Source: Eucommia ulmoides
Lineage: Eukaryota; Streptophyta; Magnoliopsida; Garryales; Eucommiaceae
DNA: 64,000 nt
Assembly (NCBI GenBank): GCA_016647705.1
Contig: JAENRU010000084.1
Coordinates: 272,001-336,000 of the forward strand
Reading direction: 5' to 3'
Both the position numbers and the translations under genes were made by a program. Every line of letters begins with the position of its first letter. Within the stretch, counting starts at the first letter, position 1. Shown piece by piece: positions 1 to 12,560 of the stretch. Under the pieces are notes generated by a model. It worked only from the letters and a program-made list of their open reading frames with translations, had not been told where the DNA came from and made no database searches.

Positions 1-174
1 TTACATAAATAATCTAAAGGGATTTATATTGTTTAATGAAAGCCAATAACTGTGCAAGTTGCAAATGTTCGAGTCGGCCTTACAAATTGCTAATGAGTAC
101 CTTTACCAGTCCATCATGTTATTTTTATTTTAGTAGTACGAGTCCAAAAGACTTAAGAGATATACAATGAGTAG
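1..174 (+). mobile_element. Ty1/copia relic, copy A, left part
   Basis: This stretch matches pieces of 37711-38174, where the same relic is better preserved and decodes patchily as copia reverse transcriptase. It is the left side of the relic that resumes at 7267; a younger LTR element (180-7266) lies between the two parts. It is an old, broken fossil with many breaks. Confidence 0.6.
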
Positions 175-179
175 GATTC

Positions 180-1639
180 CGATAGATGTAAAATACCTAT
201 CTATTTCAAAATCAAATTTGTTAGTTTTTTAGAATATTAGTTATATTTAATTTTGTTTTAGTTTGTTTTAGTGTAAAACAGGTGAAAGGACGTTAACGAG
301 CGATAAACAAGCGAAAGTGGCGGAGAAACGGTGAACAAAACGTGAAGAACAGGGTTTTGGTGCATGAAGACCACCGCCTAGGTGGAAAAGAGGCAGAAAG
401 TTGGAGTGCTGAAGTGCTGAACCACCGCCTAGGCGAGAAAACCACCGCCTAGGCGAAATAACGTCAGAATGTTGTGCCAGCAACTACCGCCTAGGCGAAG
501 ATCTGACAGAAGCTTAACCAACTCAACCACCTCCTAGGTGGTGAAACACTGCCTAGGCGGTGACACTCTGCACATAAATATCTATTTTTAGATATTTTGA
601 AGATATTTTCCAAACCTTGCTTTTTAACCCTTTTCTCCCCCAATTTTTGTCATATCGCCGATCATGTTTGGAGAGCTCCTTTCACCTTAGTTAGGATTAG
701 ATATTTTAGGAAGTAGATTAGATTAGTTTTAGGAAGTGTTCTTGGCCAACTCTTCAAGAGCTAAAAGAGGAAGTTCATCAGTGGAGAAGAGGAAGCTTGA
801 GAGGATTGTTCTTTGGCAAAAGTAGACTACTCCACTTTGAGATTTGATTTTTCTTCCCTTGTTTCCATATTTGTACTTAATGTTTATTATTGATGTTGAT
901 GATATCCTCTTGATTTAATATTGTAATGTCTAAGATCATCTTAGTTTAATTAGAGATTAGTTAGGGTTAGATGTAATTCATGTAAATACTCGCTTGGTTT
1001 AATATATGTTTCTTTAATGGTTGTTGCTTTTAAATCCGATTGTGTTTATCATTTGATGATGATCTTAGTATGCTTGTAATGGTATTAGGGTTGGATTTGA
1101 GAATCTAGGGTTTTACACTTGGAAGAGGTGACCCTGGATTTGGACTAGGGTAAACACATCGTTACGATCTAACGACCCGGGAGGGCGTTAGTTAGTGTGC
1201 AATCGATGACGTTGGGTCAAGACTCACGCGGCCTAGAGTCGTTAAGACATTGAGGGGGACCTCTTCGTTGACACGAAATCGCGTATTCCCCCGTCTTATA
1301 CTCGAAAGAGGTGACGGAGGAGTTTACGAACTGAGATTGTCGAATACCTAAACTCCGTTATTGTTAACTAAACAAAATCAAACATGTATTAAGTGAACAA
1401 AATCAATCCCTAGTTAATAAACTTAGTTAGGATTAACCCACTAATTGTAGTTTAGCTTAATTTAATTTTAAATCATTTCTTTAATCGTCTGGATAATATG
1501 AGACTACGTAAATTGTAGTATTCAATTATTCACATTTTTCCTTGTGGGAACGATATCCGATCTTCAAAGATACATTATATTAAAACTTAGACCTCGTATA
1601 CTTACGAGAGTAAGTAGTGGCGTATTTCATGCGCTACCA
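180..1639 (+). repeat. 5' LTR of the non-autonomous element
   Basis: A 1460-bp LTR ending in GCTACCA just before the primer site. It holds six close variants of the palindrome CCGCCTAGGCGG between 370 and 562, upstream of a TATA-like ATAAATATC near 575. This fits a U3 region carrying repeated sites ahead of a promoter, though the promoter role is inferred. Confidence 0.8.
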
Positions 1640-1645
1640 AGTTTT

Positions 1646-1662
1646 TGGTGCTATTGCCGGGA
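1646..1662 (+). other. Primer-binding site (tRNA-Asp type)
   Basis: TGGTGCTATTGCCGGGA lies 6 bp after the LTR end. It differs at a few positions from TGGCGCCGTTGCCGGGGA, the complement of the plant tRNA-Asp 3' end used by Athila/Tat elements. Confidence 0.7.
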
Positions 1663-2947
1663 ATTTGTGTGAATTTTAAGTTGATATTGCGACTAAGTGG
1701 TCGATTGTTAAACCTGACATTTATTTTGTTTTGTTTTTAATTTTTTTTTTTTTTTATTATGTTAATATGATCAAGCCTTGCGAGAAACGAATAAGAAGAT
1801 TGTAATTCTTAATTCTCAATCCCGAGATCGAGCTTATATTGCAAATGATAAGGACAAAAAGATGACGCCGACTTCAATTCATGATCTTGATCCAACTGAG
1901 TATTTGAGCCCAAATTCCTTGTCTATGGGGAATTTTGGTGAAAAATACTTAGTAACATGAAAGTCCAGCTAGGGACGGTAAAGCAAACACAATATTTGTT
2001 TTTGAAATGAAAGTCAGGGTATCAAATTACCAGATTTTTGTTACTATTTATTTTATTATTTATTCTTTTTGGAAGCTGGCATGGCTTCATAACGTGTTTG
2101 GAAGTGAATTTAGGAGTGTAGACGCTTGGGGAAGTATTTTACATTTAAACACATTGAACAAGAGAAGTGGAAACGTACGGGGTAGAGCCGTATTTTGAGA
2201 ATTTGAGAAAAACATAAAGAATGAGTGGCAGGCCTACCACCTAAGCGGTGTATTCCGCCTAGGCAGTAAAACTACTGGTTGCATGTTTTTCTGCAAAAAT
2301 GGTCCATCGCCTAGGCGGTAGACCTTCCGCAGTTAAAACAAACCCGTTCGTTCAAAATTGATATCGCAAGGCTCCTTCCCCAAAAACCTCCACCTTATCT
2401 CTAAAACCTCATTTCCAAACCATTCCAATACTCAAAAATCATCCTTCCATTACCAAAATTAGTCATTTCCATCACGAATCAACCACCAAGAATTGGATCT
2501 ACACCCCTATTTCCGAAATTTTAGGGTTTTTGCATGAACGGTGCGTTTTCTTCATTCTCTTTCGATTGGATAATAAATTCTCAAAAAGTAAGTTTCTTTT
2601 ACCTTACTTTTAGTCAAGTTGTTGAAATTATTGGTTGGTTTTCATGATTATGTTAAAAATCATTGGATTTTGAAGTTTTGCCCAAAACCCATTAACCCTA
2701 TTTTCGCGATTTCAAAGTTCTTTAGGTTTTTGGTTTAATTCTTGGTGATGAACATGTTTAAATCTATTTCTTAAGTTTGTGAACTAAGATAGTATGTCAC
2801 ATTTGTGAAATTTGGTTGAAAAGTTCAAATGGGTGTTTGTTTTGAGATGTATGTGTTCTTGACAAAGTGATGTAGGAGGTTTATGTTTTTCAATTGTTCA
2901 TATATGATGAGGTTGTTTTGGTTTTTTGTGATTATGATTGTTAGGAA

Positions 2948-4024
2948 ATGTCAAAGAGGGTAGCTAAGAAGAGGGCGATAGGAGAAGGGTCGAGTTCGAA
3001 ACCCATGGTGCCGACCGAAATTGACTATGATGCCAACCTTTTTATGTCAAAACAAGCAGATGAGCATTACAACAAACATAAAACCTTTCGAACCTGTATA
3101 CGCCAATGTGGTTTCAGTCGGATAGAGGATCTCCCGTTGGAATTTCAACAAGAAATTTGAAGCCGCCAATGGGAGAAATTCTATAAATCGCCACCCCCGG
3201 GTGAGGTAGCTTTGGTCAAGGAATTTTACGCTAATGCTACGGAGTCCGTAGACTACCAAGCAAGAGTTCAAAATCGGCCGATCATCTTCAGTCCTGATTT
3301 TATCAATGATCTCTTTGGACTATCAGCACCGAGGTCCACTGGAAGCCAAGAACCAAATTTGTATAGGGTCATTAAAAAGATCACGTCCGGCGAAGTCAAG
3401 TGGAAACACCAGGGACCGAATGTCGCTACTTTCTCTGTGAAATACCTAAATCCAATTCCAAAAATCTGGCACCATTTCATTTGTGGAAGCCTCCTACTGA
3501 CGTCACATCTTTCAGACGTCTCAAAGGACAGGGCCTTTTTGATCTACAAAATTCAAACCAGAAAAGCAATCAATGTTGGATTCCTGATCTACTCATCGAT
3601 CATGCATGCTGCAAATTCAGTAAAGGATGGGCTCTTGTTTCAGTCACTTTTGACCCACATTTTCCGACTAGCTAGAGTGATGGTATCCAGGAGAAACCTG
3701 TGCCACCCTATAACTCAACTAGATCTATCAAAGATAAACCATTTGTGGAAGACTGGGGCGCAAGAGGTAGCCGAGCCCGAGCCTGAGAAAGGGGAAAAGC
3801 CAATCGACGAGATAGAGGGACCTTCCGAAGCCCAGAATGAAGACTCCCAGGAAAGGGTATATAATAAGCTTCAGATCGTCCTCCAAAACCAATACGAGAT
3901 CGGTTCTTTCATAGACCAATATTCGAGGCAGCAAGATCAAGTCCAACGGATGATTTGCGAAGGCCTTGGCCTTGAGATGAACGATTACCCTCCGATGCCA
4001 TCCATGCCGCCACATCTGCTATAG
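2948..4024 (+). pseudogene. ORF region with plant-transposon-protein-like domain
   Basis: The longest open stretch, 3212-4024, codes for 270 residues. It begins with VKEFYANA and continues through a segment with FSPDFINDLFGL. This pattern is typical of the 'putative plant transposon protein' domain (I believe PF20167), which occurs in LTR elements that lack pol. The C-terminal third is acidic and rich in Glu, Gln and Pro (EPEPEKGEKP) and probably helical or coiled-coil. A basic N-terminal piece (SKRVAKKRA) starts at 2948 in the position where gag would sit. The molecular function of this domain is not known to me. The region is a fossil with at least one break. Confidence 0.6.
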
Positions 4025-5035
4025 AAACCACACTCTCCTTTCCAATGAGATGACGGTGATGACTCCTTGTCAGGTGAACAGTAGGGAATAAGTCTTATTC
4101 CCTAGGTATGTTTTCAACCCATTTTGTTTACATTAATGCTATATGGTTATTGGGTACACTGATTGTGGAACACTTCTTTTGTTCAAGTATGTATTGGTAT
4201 GGAATGGATGTTAGTTTAGTGGATGTTCATCAATTTTGATTTTTTGTAGAAAAGGATGAACCATTATTATTTTTTAAACAAAATGCAAAATTTTTTATGT
4301 ACAAAATTATGTTTATGTATGTATTTTATTATTTTAACGAATGTTTTAGTTTTAAAATTTTTAGTTTAGTTTAGTTTAATTTTTGTTTTTGCATGTGTAG
4401 TGTTAGATTAATTAATGTATGTTAGTATTAGATTTAGTTTAGAATTGTGTATGTATGAAGTTGTATTTGCATGTTTAGTTGTTGAGTTCTTTTAGGCCAA
4501 GTCCCGATAATGAGAATTATCCCCTAATTGCATATTGAGGTCGGGGGTAATGCCTTCCTTGTGTGTTTTGTGTGCTTAACATGTCGATTGGGTAAAAATT
4601 ATCTCGATCCTAAAATCGCATGACATTCGGACTCAATGTATAATAATCTGAACAATTAGACACTGATTATTCAATATTAAGCTCATGATAGAAAATGAGG
4701 AAACTAGAACTTGATTTGGGGGAAACTTGAGGCCGAATCCTAGGTAAGGTAATTCCGGAGACGTGATTTAGGCCGTCATTGTTTTGCTTGAACCGTTGTA
4801 GCTAACCTAAAAAATTTCATTCCTTATTTCCCCTGTCAAAGCCGATAACATAATCAATTTTGAAAACGTTCAAATACTCTTTTCATTTAAATTTATCCTA
4901 ACCCAATGTCGCTAAGCCTAATTTTCAAAATTAAGTGAAATCAAGTGAGCGGTCGGGTTTCTAATAAATTTTTATTGATTCAGTATTAGTGTATTCACTT
5001 GTCACTTTCGTATTTCTTTTTGCATGCTCCTAAAA

Positions 5036-5115
5036 TAAGTTCGGGGGGGTGTTTCTACCATTTCTTTTTTGTATATTCCTAAAATTTTATAAATTTGAAT
5101 AAGTTTGGGGGTGTG
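5036..5115 (+). repeat. Polypurine-tract-like G-rich repeats inside the element
   Basis: AAGTTCGGGGGGGTGTTTCT near 5037 and AAGTTTGGGGGTGTGTTTCT near 5100 are tandem near-copies about 62 bp apart. Both resemble the AAGTTTGGGGGTGT polypurine tract of Athila/Tat elements. A weaker version (AAGTTTTGGTGTAT) sits directly before the 3' LTR at about 5812. Confidence 0.5.
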
Positions 5116-5824
5116 TTTCTCTAACTTCTTTTTTCACTCTCCTAAAACTGTAATAATTCGAATTAATTTAGGAATATGTTATTAAAAACAAAACGTGAAT
5201 ATAGTTTTCATTTTCTTTTCTTTCGACAAGTAATACAAGGATCTTTAATTCTCATTCAGAGTTGTACTTTAAATGTGTGGGGTTATAAATGAGGATAGCG
5301 ACAAGCGATTTTACCTCGGGTATCGTTCAATTAAAAAGATTATCTATTTTCAATTCCAGTGATACCCGTGGTCGTTCTCCAAAGCCAAACCAAGCCCTAT
5401 TGATCTCTGTGAATATACGAGCCTACATTAGTAGATAGTAGACTCCAATCAAGTGTATGGTTTTCCTGAATCCTTCAACGGTTTAAGTTATGAGCTTAAC
5501 GATTGAATAATCCAATCCGGTATTTGAATAGTTACACATTTGAGTTCTCACACACACACTTCAAATGGATCTAGAATGGTTTTTATTGATATTGATCGTT
5601 GAAATTCTAGAACACCACTTGGTGTGGCTTACTTCCCGAACTTGATCAGATTTAGGGATGTTGAGGGAGGAACAAATTGATCCTTTTGATTGAACTTTAC
5701 ATTTACATGCATGTACTTCTTTTGTGTTTAAGTTTTTCATTTTTAGTTGGTTAGTTCATTAGTTAGTTTAGTTTAGTGTTAGTGTTTTGTTCGAGAACTA
5801 GCAAAATTCTAAGTTTTGGTGTAT

Positions 5825-7266
5825 TGATACGTGTAAAATACCTATCTATTTTGAAACCGAATTTGTTAGTTTTTTAGCGTATTAGTTATTTTTAATTTTT
5901 TTTAGTTTGTTTTAGTGTAAAACAGGTGAGGAGACGTTAACGAGCGATAAACAAGTGAAAACGGTGGAGAAACGGTGAACAAAACTTGAAGAACAGGGTT
6001 TCGGTGCATGAAGACCACCGCCTAGGCGGAAAAGAGGCAGAAAGTTGGAGTGCTGAAGTGTTGAACCACCGCCTAGGCGAGAAAACCACTGCCTATGCGA
6101 AATTACGTCAGAATGTTGTGCTAGCAGCCACCGCCTAGGCGAAGATCTGACAGAAGCTTAACCGACTCAACCACCACCTAGATGGTGACACTCTGCACAA
6201 AAATATATGTTTTTAGATATTTTGAAGATATTTTCCAAACCTTTCTTTTTAACCCTTTTCTCCCCCAATTTTTGTCATACCGCCGATTATGTTTGTAGAG
6301 CTCCTTTCACCTTAGTTAGGATTAGATAATTTAGGAAGTAGATTAGATTAGTTTTAGGAAGTGTTATTATCCAATTCTTGAAGAGCTAAAAGAGAAAGTT
6401 CATCAATGGATAAGAGGAAGCTCGGGAGGATTGTTCTTTGGCGAAAGTGGACTACTCCACTTTGAGATTTGATTTTTCTTTTCCCTTGTTTCCATATTTG
6501 TACTTAATGGTTATTATTGATGTTGATTATATCCTCTTGATTTAATATTGTAATGGCTAAGATCATGTTAGTTTAATTGGAGATTAGTTAGGGTTAGATG
6601 TAATTCATGTAAATACTCATTTGGTTTAATATATGTTTCTTTAACGGTTGTTGCTTTTAAATCTGATTGTGTTTATCATTTGATGATGATCTTAGTATGC
6701 TTGTATTGGTATTAGGGTTGGATTTGAGAATCTAAGGTTTGACAATCGGAAGAGATAACCCTAGATTCAGACTAGGGTAAACAGATCGTTACGATCTAAC
6801 GACCCGGGAGGGCGTTAGTTAATGTGCAATCAATGACATTAGGTCAAGACTCACGTGTCCTAGAGTCGTTAAGACATTGAGGGGGACCTCTTCGTTGACA
6901 CGAAGTCACGTATTCCCTCATCTTACACTCGAAAGAGGTGGCGGAGGAGTTTACGAACTGAGATTGTCGGATACCTAAACTTCGTTATTGTTAACTAAAC
7001 GAAATCAAACATGTATTAAGTGAACGAAATCAATCCCTAGTTGATCAACTTAGTTAGGATTAACCCACTAATTTTAGTTTAGCTTAGTTTAATTTTAAAT
7101 CATTTCTTTAATCGTCAGGATAATATGAAACTATGTAAATTGCGATATTCAATTATTCACATGTTTCCGTGTGAGAACAATATCCAATCTTCAAAGATCC
7201 ATTATATTAAAACTTAGATCTCGTATAGTTGCGAGAATATGTAGTGGCGTATTTCACGTGCTACCA
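5825..7266 (+). repeat. 3' LTR of the non-autonomous element
   Basis: A 1442-bp LTR starting TGATACGTG and ending GCTACCA, followed by the GATTC target duplication. Most of the palindromic CCTAGG sites of the 5' LTR are kept (about 6014-6175), with one fewer copy. Confidence 0.8.
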
Positions 7267-9200
7267 GATTCCATATACATTGACAATTTAAAGTCTCATG
7301 TATTATGTGCTAGGTTCTAGAATTGATATAAGACACGCTATTAGTTTGACTAATGGATATCAATTTTATTTAGACTAAGAGTATTGAATTATAAGAAAAT
7401 ATATCCTAAAGTACTTAAGAACAAAGGGTAAATTTTTGTGATATGAAGAATGAGAACATTAGATTGATTAATTCATGGTATTGAATTTAAATGTTTACAT
7501 GAATAACTGTTAGTTTTCTTTAGGATATTTTCACATCTTGATAGGTGAGGCCATTCGTGGGAGAGGTTATCGATAAGATTCAAAACGCATATAGTGACTA
7601 AGTTTATTACCGTATCCAATGTATTTTATAAGGTGTAAGAATTTAGAAGTTTGTTTAATGAACATGATTCTAACGTTGACTCACAATTCCTCGGTATTAT
7701 GACAACTATTGGGCAAGAAACCTAGGTCTCATCAATATCTAAACACTACCAATGGTGCTTTATGGTAATCATTGAAAGCTAATATATCTATTTGGAGAGT
7801 ATGCTCAACGAACTACATGAAACATCTACTTAATTGGATCCCTAACCCGACAGAAGTTACCAAGATAAAGTATATAATACTTTACCGGATTGGTTATAGT
7901 GCTAGTGGGAGATTATTGGGGATAAAAACTATAGACAATCCTAAACAGATTTATTTTTGTTAATAATCTAAAGTAACTAAATAATCAAAAAGAGAAAACT
8001 TGGCATTTCACTCGCCAACAAGATATTTTACATATCATCATGTGTATATTATATAACTGTCAAGATAACTTGGTATTCGATTGAAATACCATAATTTTAT
8101 AATAAGATTAAACAAGAGTAATACCAAAGACATTTGGTAATTGAATATCCTAACATGTTCCTAGTCCAAGGATTATTAATTGGTATTAATAATTCAGATA
8201 GATTGGTTTGTGTGTTGTTTTTTCTATTGAGAATATTAAATATCAAATCCATTAGTCTAAGATACTGGAACAACCACAAGGGGGCTTATTAAGTGATAAT
8301 GGGTTCCTAAACGTAACTATACCTAATATTCAATTTGGTTACTATTGCTTAAAGTCAAAATAGAATATCTTAATTGTAATCCTGCATGTGATCTTTTGAC
8401 TTGATCTATTGTTTTTCATGTTTATGCTCTCATGTACTTTGACAATACTAGGTTTTATAATCTAGCAACGAGACTTCAAAGGTATTCATGGGTTTAGCGG
8501 GACACACATGTGTTAATTCGATTATGCAAGAAAGGATCTATCACCCTTTTGCCGAAAGAGAATTGTCCTATGTGATCGAACTTGATTTACCTAAATATTT
8601 CGCTAAATCATTATGACGATTAGAATGAGATTGTAATTGGTATCATAAAGTACATCATGGATCAAGAACATATGATCTTACAATGAGTTTTGACTTTATC
8701 TTGCCCTATTGGTTCTTCTAGGAATAGAATGGTGAATTATTTACAAGTTTAGGGACCAATGTGCGAAAAAAAAAAAAAAAAAAAAGGAGTCCAGGGTTTT
8801 AAGCTAGACTTTATCTATAGATAAGGACTATACTTCATTTTCGCCTATGAGATCAGACAAGGCCGAATTTCGGCTGACCTTCCTCTCCCTCCCTTATGCT
8901 ACCAATGTGATTCTTACTACCACCTAAAATAAAATCAAATATATCCTAGACCTACTGATTTGGAATAATATTCTTAGAAAATCAATAGGCACTATTCATT
9001 TAGTTCTTCGGGTGGATATCGGTAGAGACGAAATATTTGTAGCACTATTCAGATAGTTTTGTGCTTGCGGGGATCTGATCTTGCAGCTCATCGAAGAGAC
9101 TTCAGAAATTAAGTCTCGAAAACTATCGGCTATGAGGATGAAGCACCGGAAGAGGTATAAAGTTTAAATTTTATGTAATCTTCATGTTTATTTATTCTTT
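7267..9200 (+). mobile_element. Ty1/copia relic, copy A, right part with 3' LTR
   Basis: The first ~250 bp decode patchily as the end of copia reverse transcriptase (for example ILKYLRTKG). A polypurine tract (GTGGGAGAT, to 7913) precedes a probable LTR that starts at about 7914 and ends at an uncertain point near 9200. A TATA-like sequence lies near 8812. The whole block is paralogous to 38175-40100. It is an old fossil with many breaks, and the right border is approximate because no target duplication was found. Confidence 0.6.
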
Positions 9201-9329
9201 CATATTCTCGCAAACTCATTCAGTCTTAGAAAATTAGTTGTGGAACTGCTTTTATTGAAAAAAAATATATATTTCATTGCGTTCATATAAACATAATTCC
9301 CTTCAATCATCACCCCATCCAGTTGGGAT

Positions 9330-9544
9330 TGCAGGACTACAATCGTTTGTCCAGCTCGGAAGAATAAGGTGGACCCAATAAGCCTTCTTTGCAATTTTTA
9401 AATTCCACCCATGTTGCATCAGTAGGTTTTGGATCATTCTGCTAGATGTGTTCGGGTTCTTTCAAAGGTGTTTTGGATCATAGTAACATGAGATGTTACT
9501 TCCGCCGTATCGAGTTGACAGATGGTATTACGATGAAACTCCAT
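9330..9544 (-). pseudogene. Conserved short reading frame downstream of GLP-A
   Basis: This corresponds to 40258-40482 and 58521-58738 beside the other two GLP copies. In copy C the frame starts MEVDRNNIIHLDMAEV and runs about 70 codons with a single internal stop that B shares. Copy A is shorter in the middle. No family was recognised. It may be an exon of an old host gene or part of an unknown repeat. Confidence 0.3.
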
Positions 9545-10147
9545 AATCTTTTTTTTTTCACGATAATTCCTCCACTGGGTGACCGATCAGCTGATGATAG
9601 GGCCCTTTGTTTGGTTAGTAGGACTTCAATACTCATTTATTTTTATATGACTTATATTAATGCTTTGCAATTGTTTTTTCGCCCTTATACAAGAACTATT
9701 GCTTTCCATAAAAGACTCAATTTTCGAATTTAACTAACTCCTCAATTCAAATGATCACTTACTCCATGATACAGCATATGTAAAAATATCTACACTAACA
9801 TAAGCTTTGCAATAAATTAAGACAAGATTTTCTATAAAATATCGATGAACAATGATTACATTCAGTTATATTATGTGGCATTATCGTTCTTGACACAAAT
9901 AAATAGTATAAGGATTGTTCTAAAAATAATAATAATTTGAAGTTATTAATCTAGAAGTAATGATATTAAAAATTAAATCCGTTTAAAAAATAAACCCTTA
10001 CATATATTTAAGGAAGACTTCTCATCAAGACCACCAGGAGGGATCACATTAGAAGCAAATTATGTAGTAACAATTAATATTTTATGGGTAAAATAACAAC
10101 ACCATAACTTATTTTTATTTTGAAAGAATCAAAAATCAAAAACATCT

Positions 10148-11593
10148 CTAGTTCCCTTGGAAGGGTGCTTGAAGATCATCAATCACGTTCTTGTCAACTT
10201 GGAATGCCTTGGTCAAAATATAAGGAGAGATTGGTGGTGTTGTCCCAAACACAGCGTTAGCAATGGTTATGACCCCTGGATTTTGGCTACTTAGACTAGC
10301 AAAAGCCACTGCATTGGTCTTTCCGACATTGAATTGGAAGTGGATGAGCCCTATTGGGAAAACAAAGACATCTTCCTTTCTCAGGACTTTGGTGAAAAAG
10401 GTGTTAGTGTTGTTCATATTGGAGGTGACAAAGCCAACATAGAGGGCGCCTTCGACGACCACGAGGATTTTTGTGGCGTGAGGGTGTGTGTGGGGAGGGT
10501 TGAGGCCGTTGGGTGCAAAGTCGATGCGAGCAAAAGAGATGCCAAGAGTGCTTAGTCCGAGGATTTGTTGAACATTTACCGGTGTCACATCTGAACTAAC
10601 CCGGTTGCTTGTGTTTCCCGGTTTGTCAAGTCCCGAATAATAGAAATCACCGGCATTCACAAGCATTGGATTCTTGCAGAGTTTTCCATTGACGAAAACT
10701 GCATACACATATATATAAGCATTTAGAATAGATATATTACACATACATATATATAATATTGCTCGAAAGATTTTACTTGTCACTTGTCTCATTACTTTAA
10801 AATGATTTATTACATGGACTATAGTTTAATGATTAGGTGTTCTAAATGGTCATTGTCATGTTATCTTTGATTAAATAATTTGGGAATAGAGAAATATAGA
10901 AATCTACTCATAAAAATAATATTATTCACAAAAATAGGATAATTTTGACAACCCAACCGCCTTAAGCAAAATAATTCATTTCATTTTTCAATGGGAATGA
11001 AGTATAGAATAAACCAATTTCACAATTAATGGTATGGTATGCGGTAAAAAATAGTACCTAATAAATTTGTCGTACAAAATAGACCAATTTATTGTACTAT
11101 TTTTCAAAAAAAAAAAAAAGAAGTCAATAAATCAATACTGAATTGTCATAAATTAATGTCTGGGGGTAAAATAAAAACACTTAAATTACGTAGCTTACTA
11201 TTAGCTTATATAATATTTTCTCGTATAGTTGAAATAAAATATAGTTTAAAAATTCTAATAAACTAAACCAACTATATACCTCTTTGTTTCAAATAAACAA
11301 GATGTAAATCTTATGCAACAATAGCTAAATGAAGAAATATAAAAATGAATTTATAATTCTAAAGTAATTCATTAAATTGAATAATTTAGACGACCAAACG
11401 GATTTTTAGTAATTAAAATAGAAAAAATATATTAGATTTGTAAATTTACAAGGAAAGTAATATGAGATTCATACCAACATTCTTTGGATCATCAATTGCA
11501 GCACAGAAGTCTTGCAGAGGACTGGGGTCGGAAGCGTAGGCAATTTTAGAAGCCAATGCCAAGACAGATATAGCAAAGGTTAGGTAAATGGCC
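10148..11593 (-). pseudogene. Germin-like protein, copy A (start codon and a metal ligand lost)
   Basis: This is the same two-exon structure as the intact GLP-B: exon 2 at 10148-10698 (551 nt, full length), a 776-bp intron (10699-11474, GT...AG) and exon 1 remnant at 11475-11593. The product would be a secreted cupin of the germin-like family, which usually forms Mn-binding oligomers in the cell wall. Two features argue that it is dead. The position of the start codon reads AAG before GCC, with no other upstream ATG in the exon. In the first germin box the Glu ligand is replaced by Lys (HTHPHATK instead of HTHPRATE), and Arg114 and Gly149 of B are also changed. The rest of the frame is open. 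A TATA box matching GLP-B's is at 11663-11671. Translation from a non-ATG codon cannot be excluded but is unlikely to give an active metal site. Confidence 0.85.
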
Positions 11594-12129
11594 TTTTTTT
11601 TTTTTTCTTAGAATATGATTTGAAGAAGCTTTGAAGTGAGAAGTTTGGGAAGAAAGGGTGACCTATTTATACATAAAACAATCCTTGATTTAGTCTTCCT
11701 TTTACCCGTTACCAATTTTTTTAAACTTTGTTCCACACCCACCCCCGCCGCATGCATTTTGACTTAATCCATTTGTCAATTTGATTTCCTTCAAAAAGAA
11801 ATAAAAATAAAAATGGAAGATTAGAGGGATAATTGACTTTTACCCCTTCTACTATCCCCTTGTATAATTAAACTCCCCTTTACTTTAACCCATACTTTAC
11901 AAGTGAAAATTAACATAATGTTAGTGCTTCCAAATTGAATTTAGTATTTAAAAAAATAATATAAATTTGAATTTTGTTTAAATTTTAGTTTAATGCATTA
12001 TTATGTTGCACATTAGGTAATATATGTAATTTAATTACTTCAACGAAATTGCAAACCTGATCTCCCTTAAAACGTCTTTTTAGTTTAAATGATGAATTGC
12101 TCACTCCAATAACCCTAAAATTAATACAA

Positions 12130-12261
12130 CACGGTTCAAAAAATATATTAAGGTTATTATTAATCATTTCCTCCATAGTTTTTTTTAATTATTATTTAGT
12201 CCTCCAACAAAACATGGTTAATTTTTACTCCTTGAGAGATATTGAATAGACATATTTACCC
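12130..12261. repeat. Direct repeat left of the LINE remnant
   Basis: This begins CACGGTTCAAAAAATATATT and ends at CATATTTACCC. A second copy lies at 12561-12715. The same segment occurs near 33070, 42870 and 61305, so it belongs to repeat T. Here the two copies flank the LINE remnant. Confidence 0.6.
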
Positions 12262-12312
12262 TTTTTTTTTTAGCCGGTGCAATACGCGGGTTTAGATAAA
12301 AATAAACAAAAA

Positions 12313-12353
<41 letters not shown>

Positions 12354-12560
12354 CATCAAACCAGATATAATATATCACTTTAATTTTATTTATTTTTTCG
12401 AAAATGAACTCTTTATTAATGAATTGGAAAAATTACAACATTAGGCGGAGAAGACCCTCTTGATCCTCACGAGTATAAGAAATTACATCGTGAGATAAGG
12501 GACTACCTATGGGAAATAATAAAGGGCTAGACGAAACAATGTTAGCAAGACTATCAGCAA
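12262..12560 (-). mobile_element. L1 LINE 3' remnant (copy A)
   Basis: On the minus strand this is the RNase H end and 3' UTR of the LINE seen more fully at 43041-46627. It has the same 3' junction: a poly-A tail (poly-T at 12261-12271) preceded by a GC-rich stem-loop. A (TA)n run (12318-12350) lies in the 3' UTR. Only the last ~290 bp remain. Because copy B carries a longer LINE at the same junction, this is the same insertion cut back later, not an independent 5'-truncated insertion. Confidence 0.7.

Larger units (their letters stand above)
180..7266 (+). mobile_element. Non-autonomous LTR retrotransposon (LARD-like, Athila/Tat-related priming)
   Basis: Two similar LTRs (180-1639 and 5825-7266) flank a 4.2-kb interior. 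A 5-bp target duplication GATTC is present at 175-179 and 7267-7271, and the uninterrupted site is visible in the paralogous copy near 38175. The LTRs follow the TG...CA pattern. The primer site after the 5' LTR resembles the complement of tRNA-Asp, as in plant Athila/Tat Ty3 elements. The interior carries one ORF region (2948-4024) of the plant-transposon-protein type and no recognisable protease, RT, RNase H or integrase, so any movement would have needed proteins from a partner element. The LTRs differ by about 7% by eye, implying an insertion a few million years old. Structurally it is complete from end to end but the coding region is not intact. Confidence 0.8.

Noticed and set aside
268-483. 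Minus-strand frame of 71 codons in the 5' LTR
   Set aside because: It arises from the palindrome-rich part of the LTR, and the palindromes create similar frames on both strands.
10334-10555. Plus-strand open frame of 73 codons
   Set aside because: It is antisense to the GLP-A second exon; the same shadow occurs at 41284-41505 and 59447-59632.
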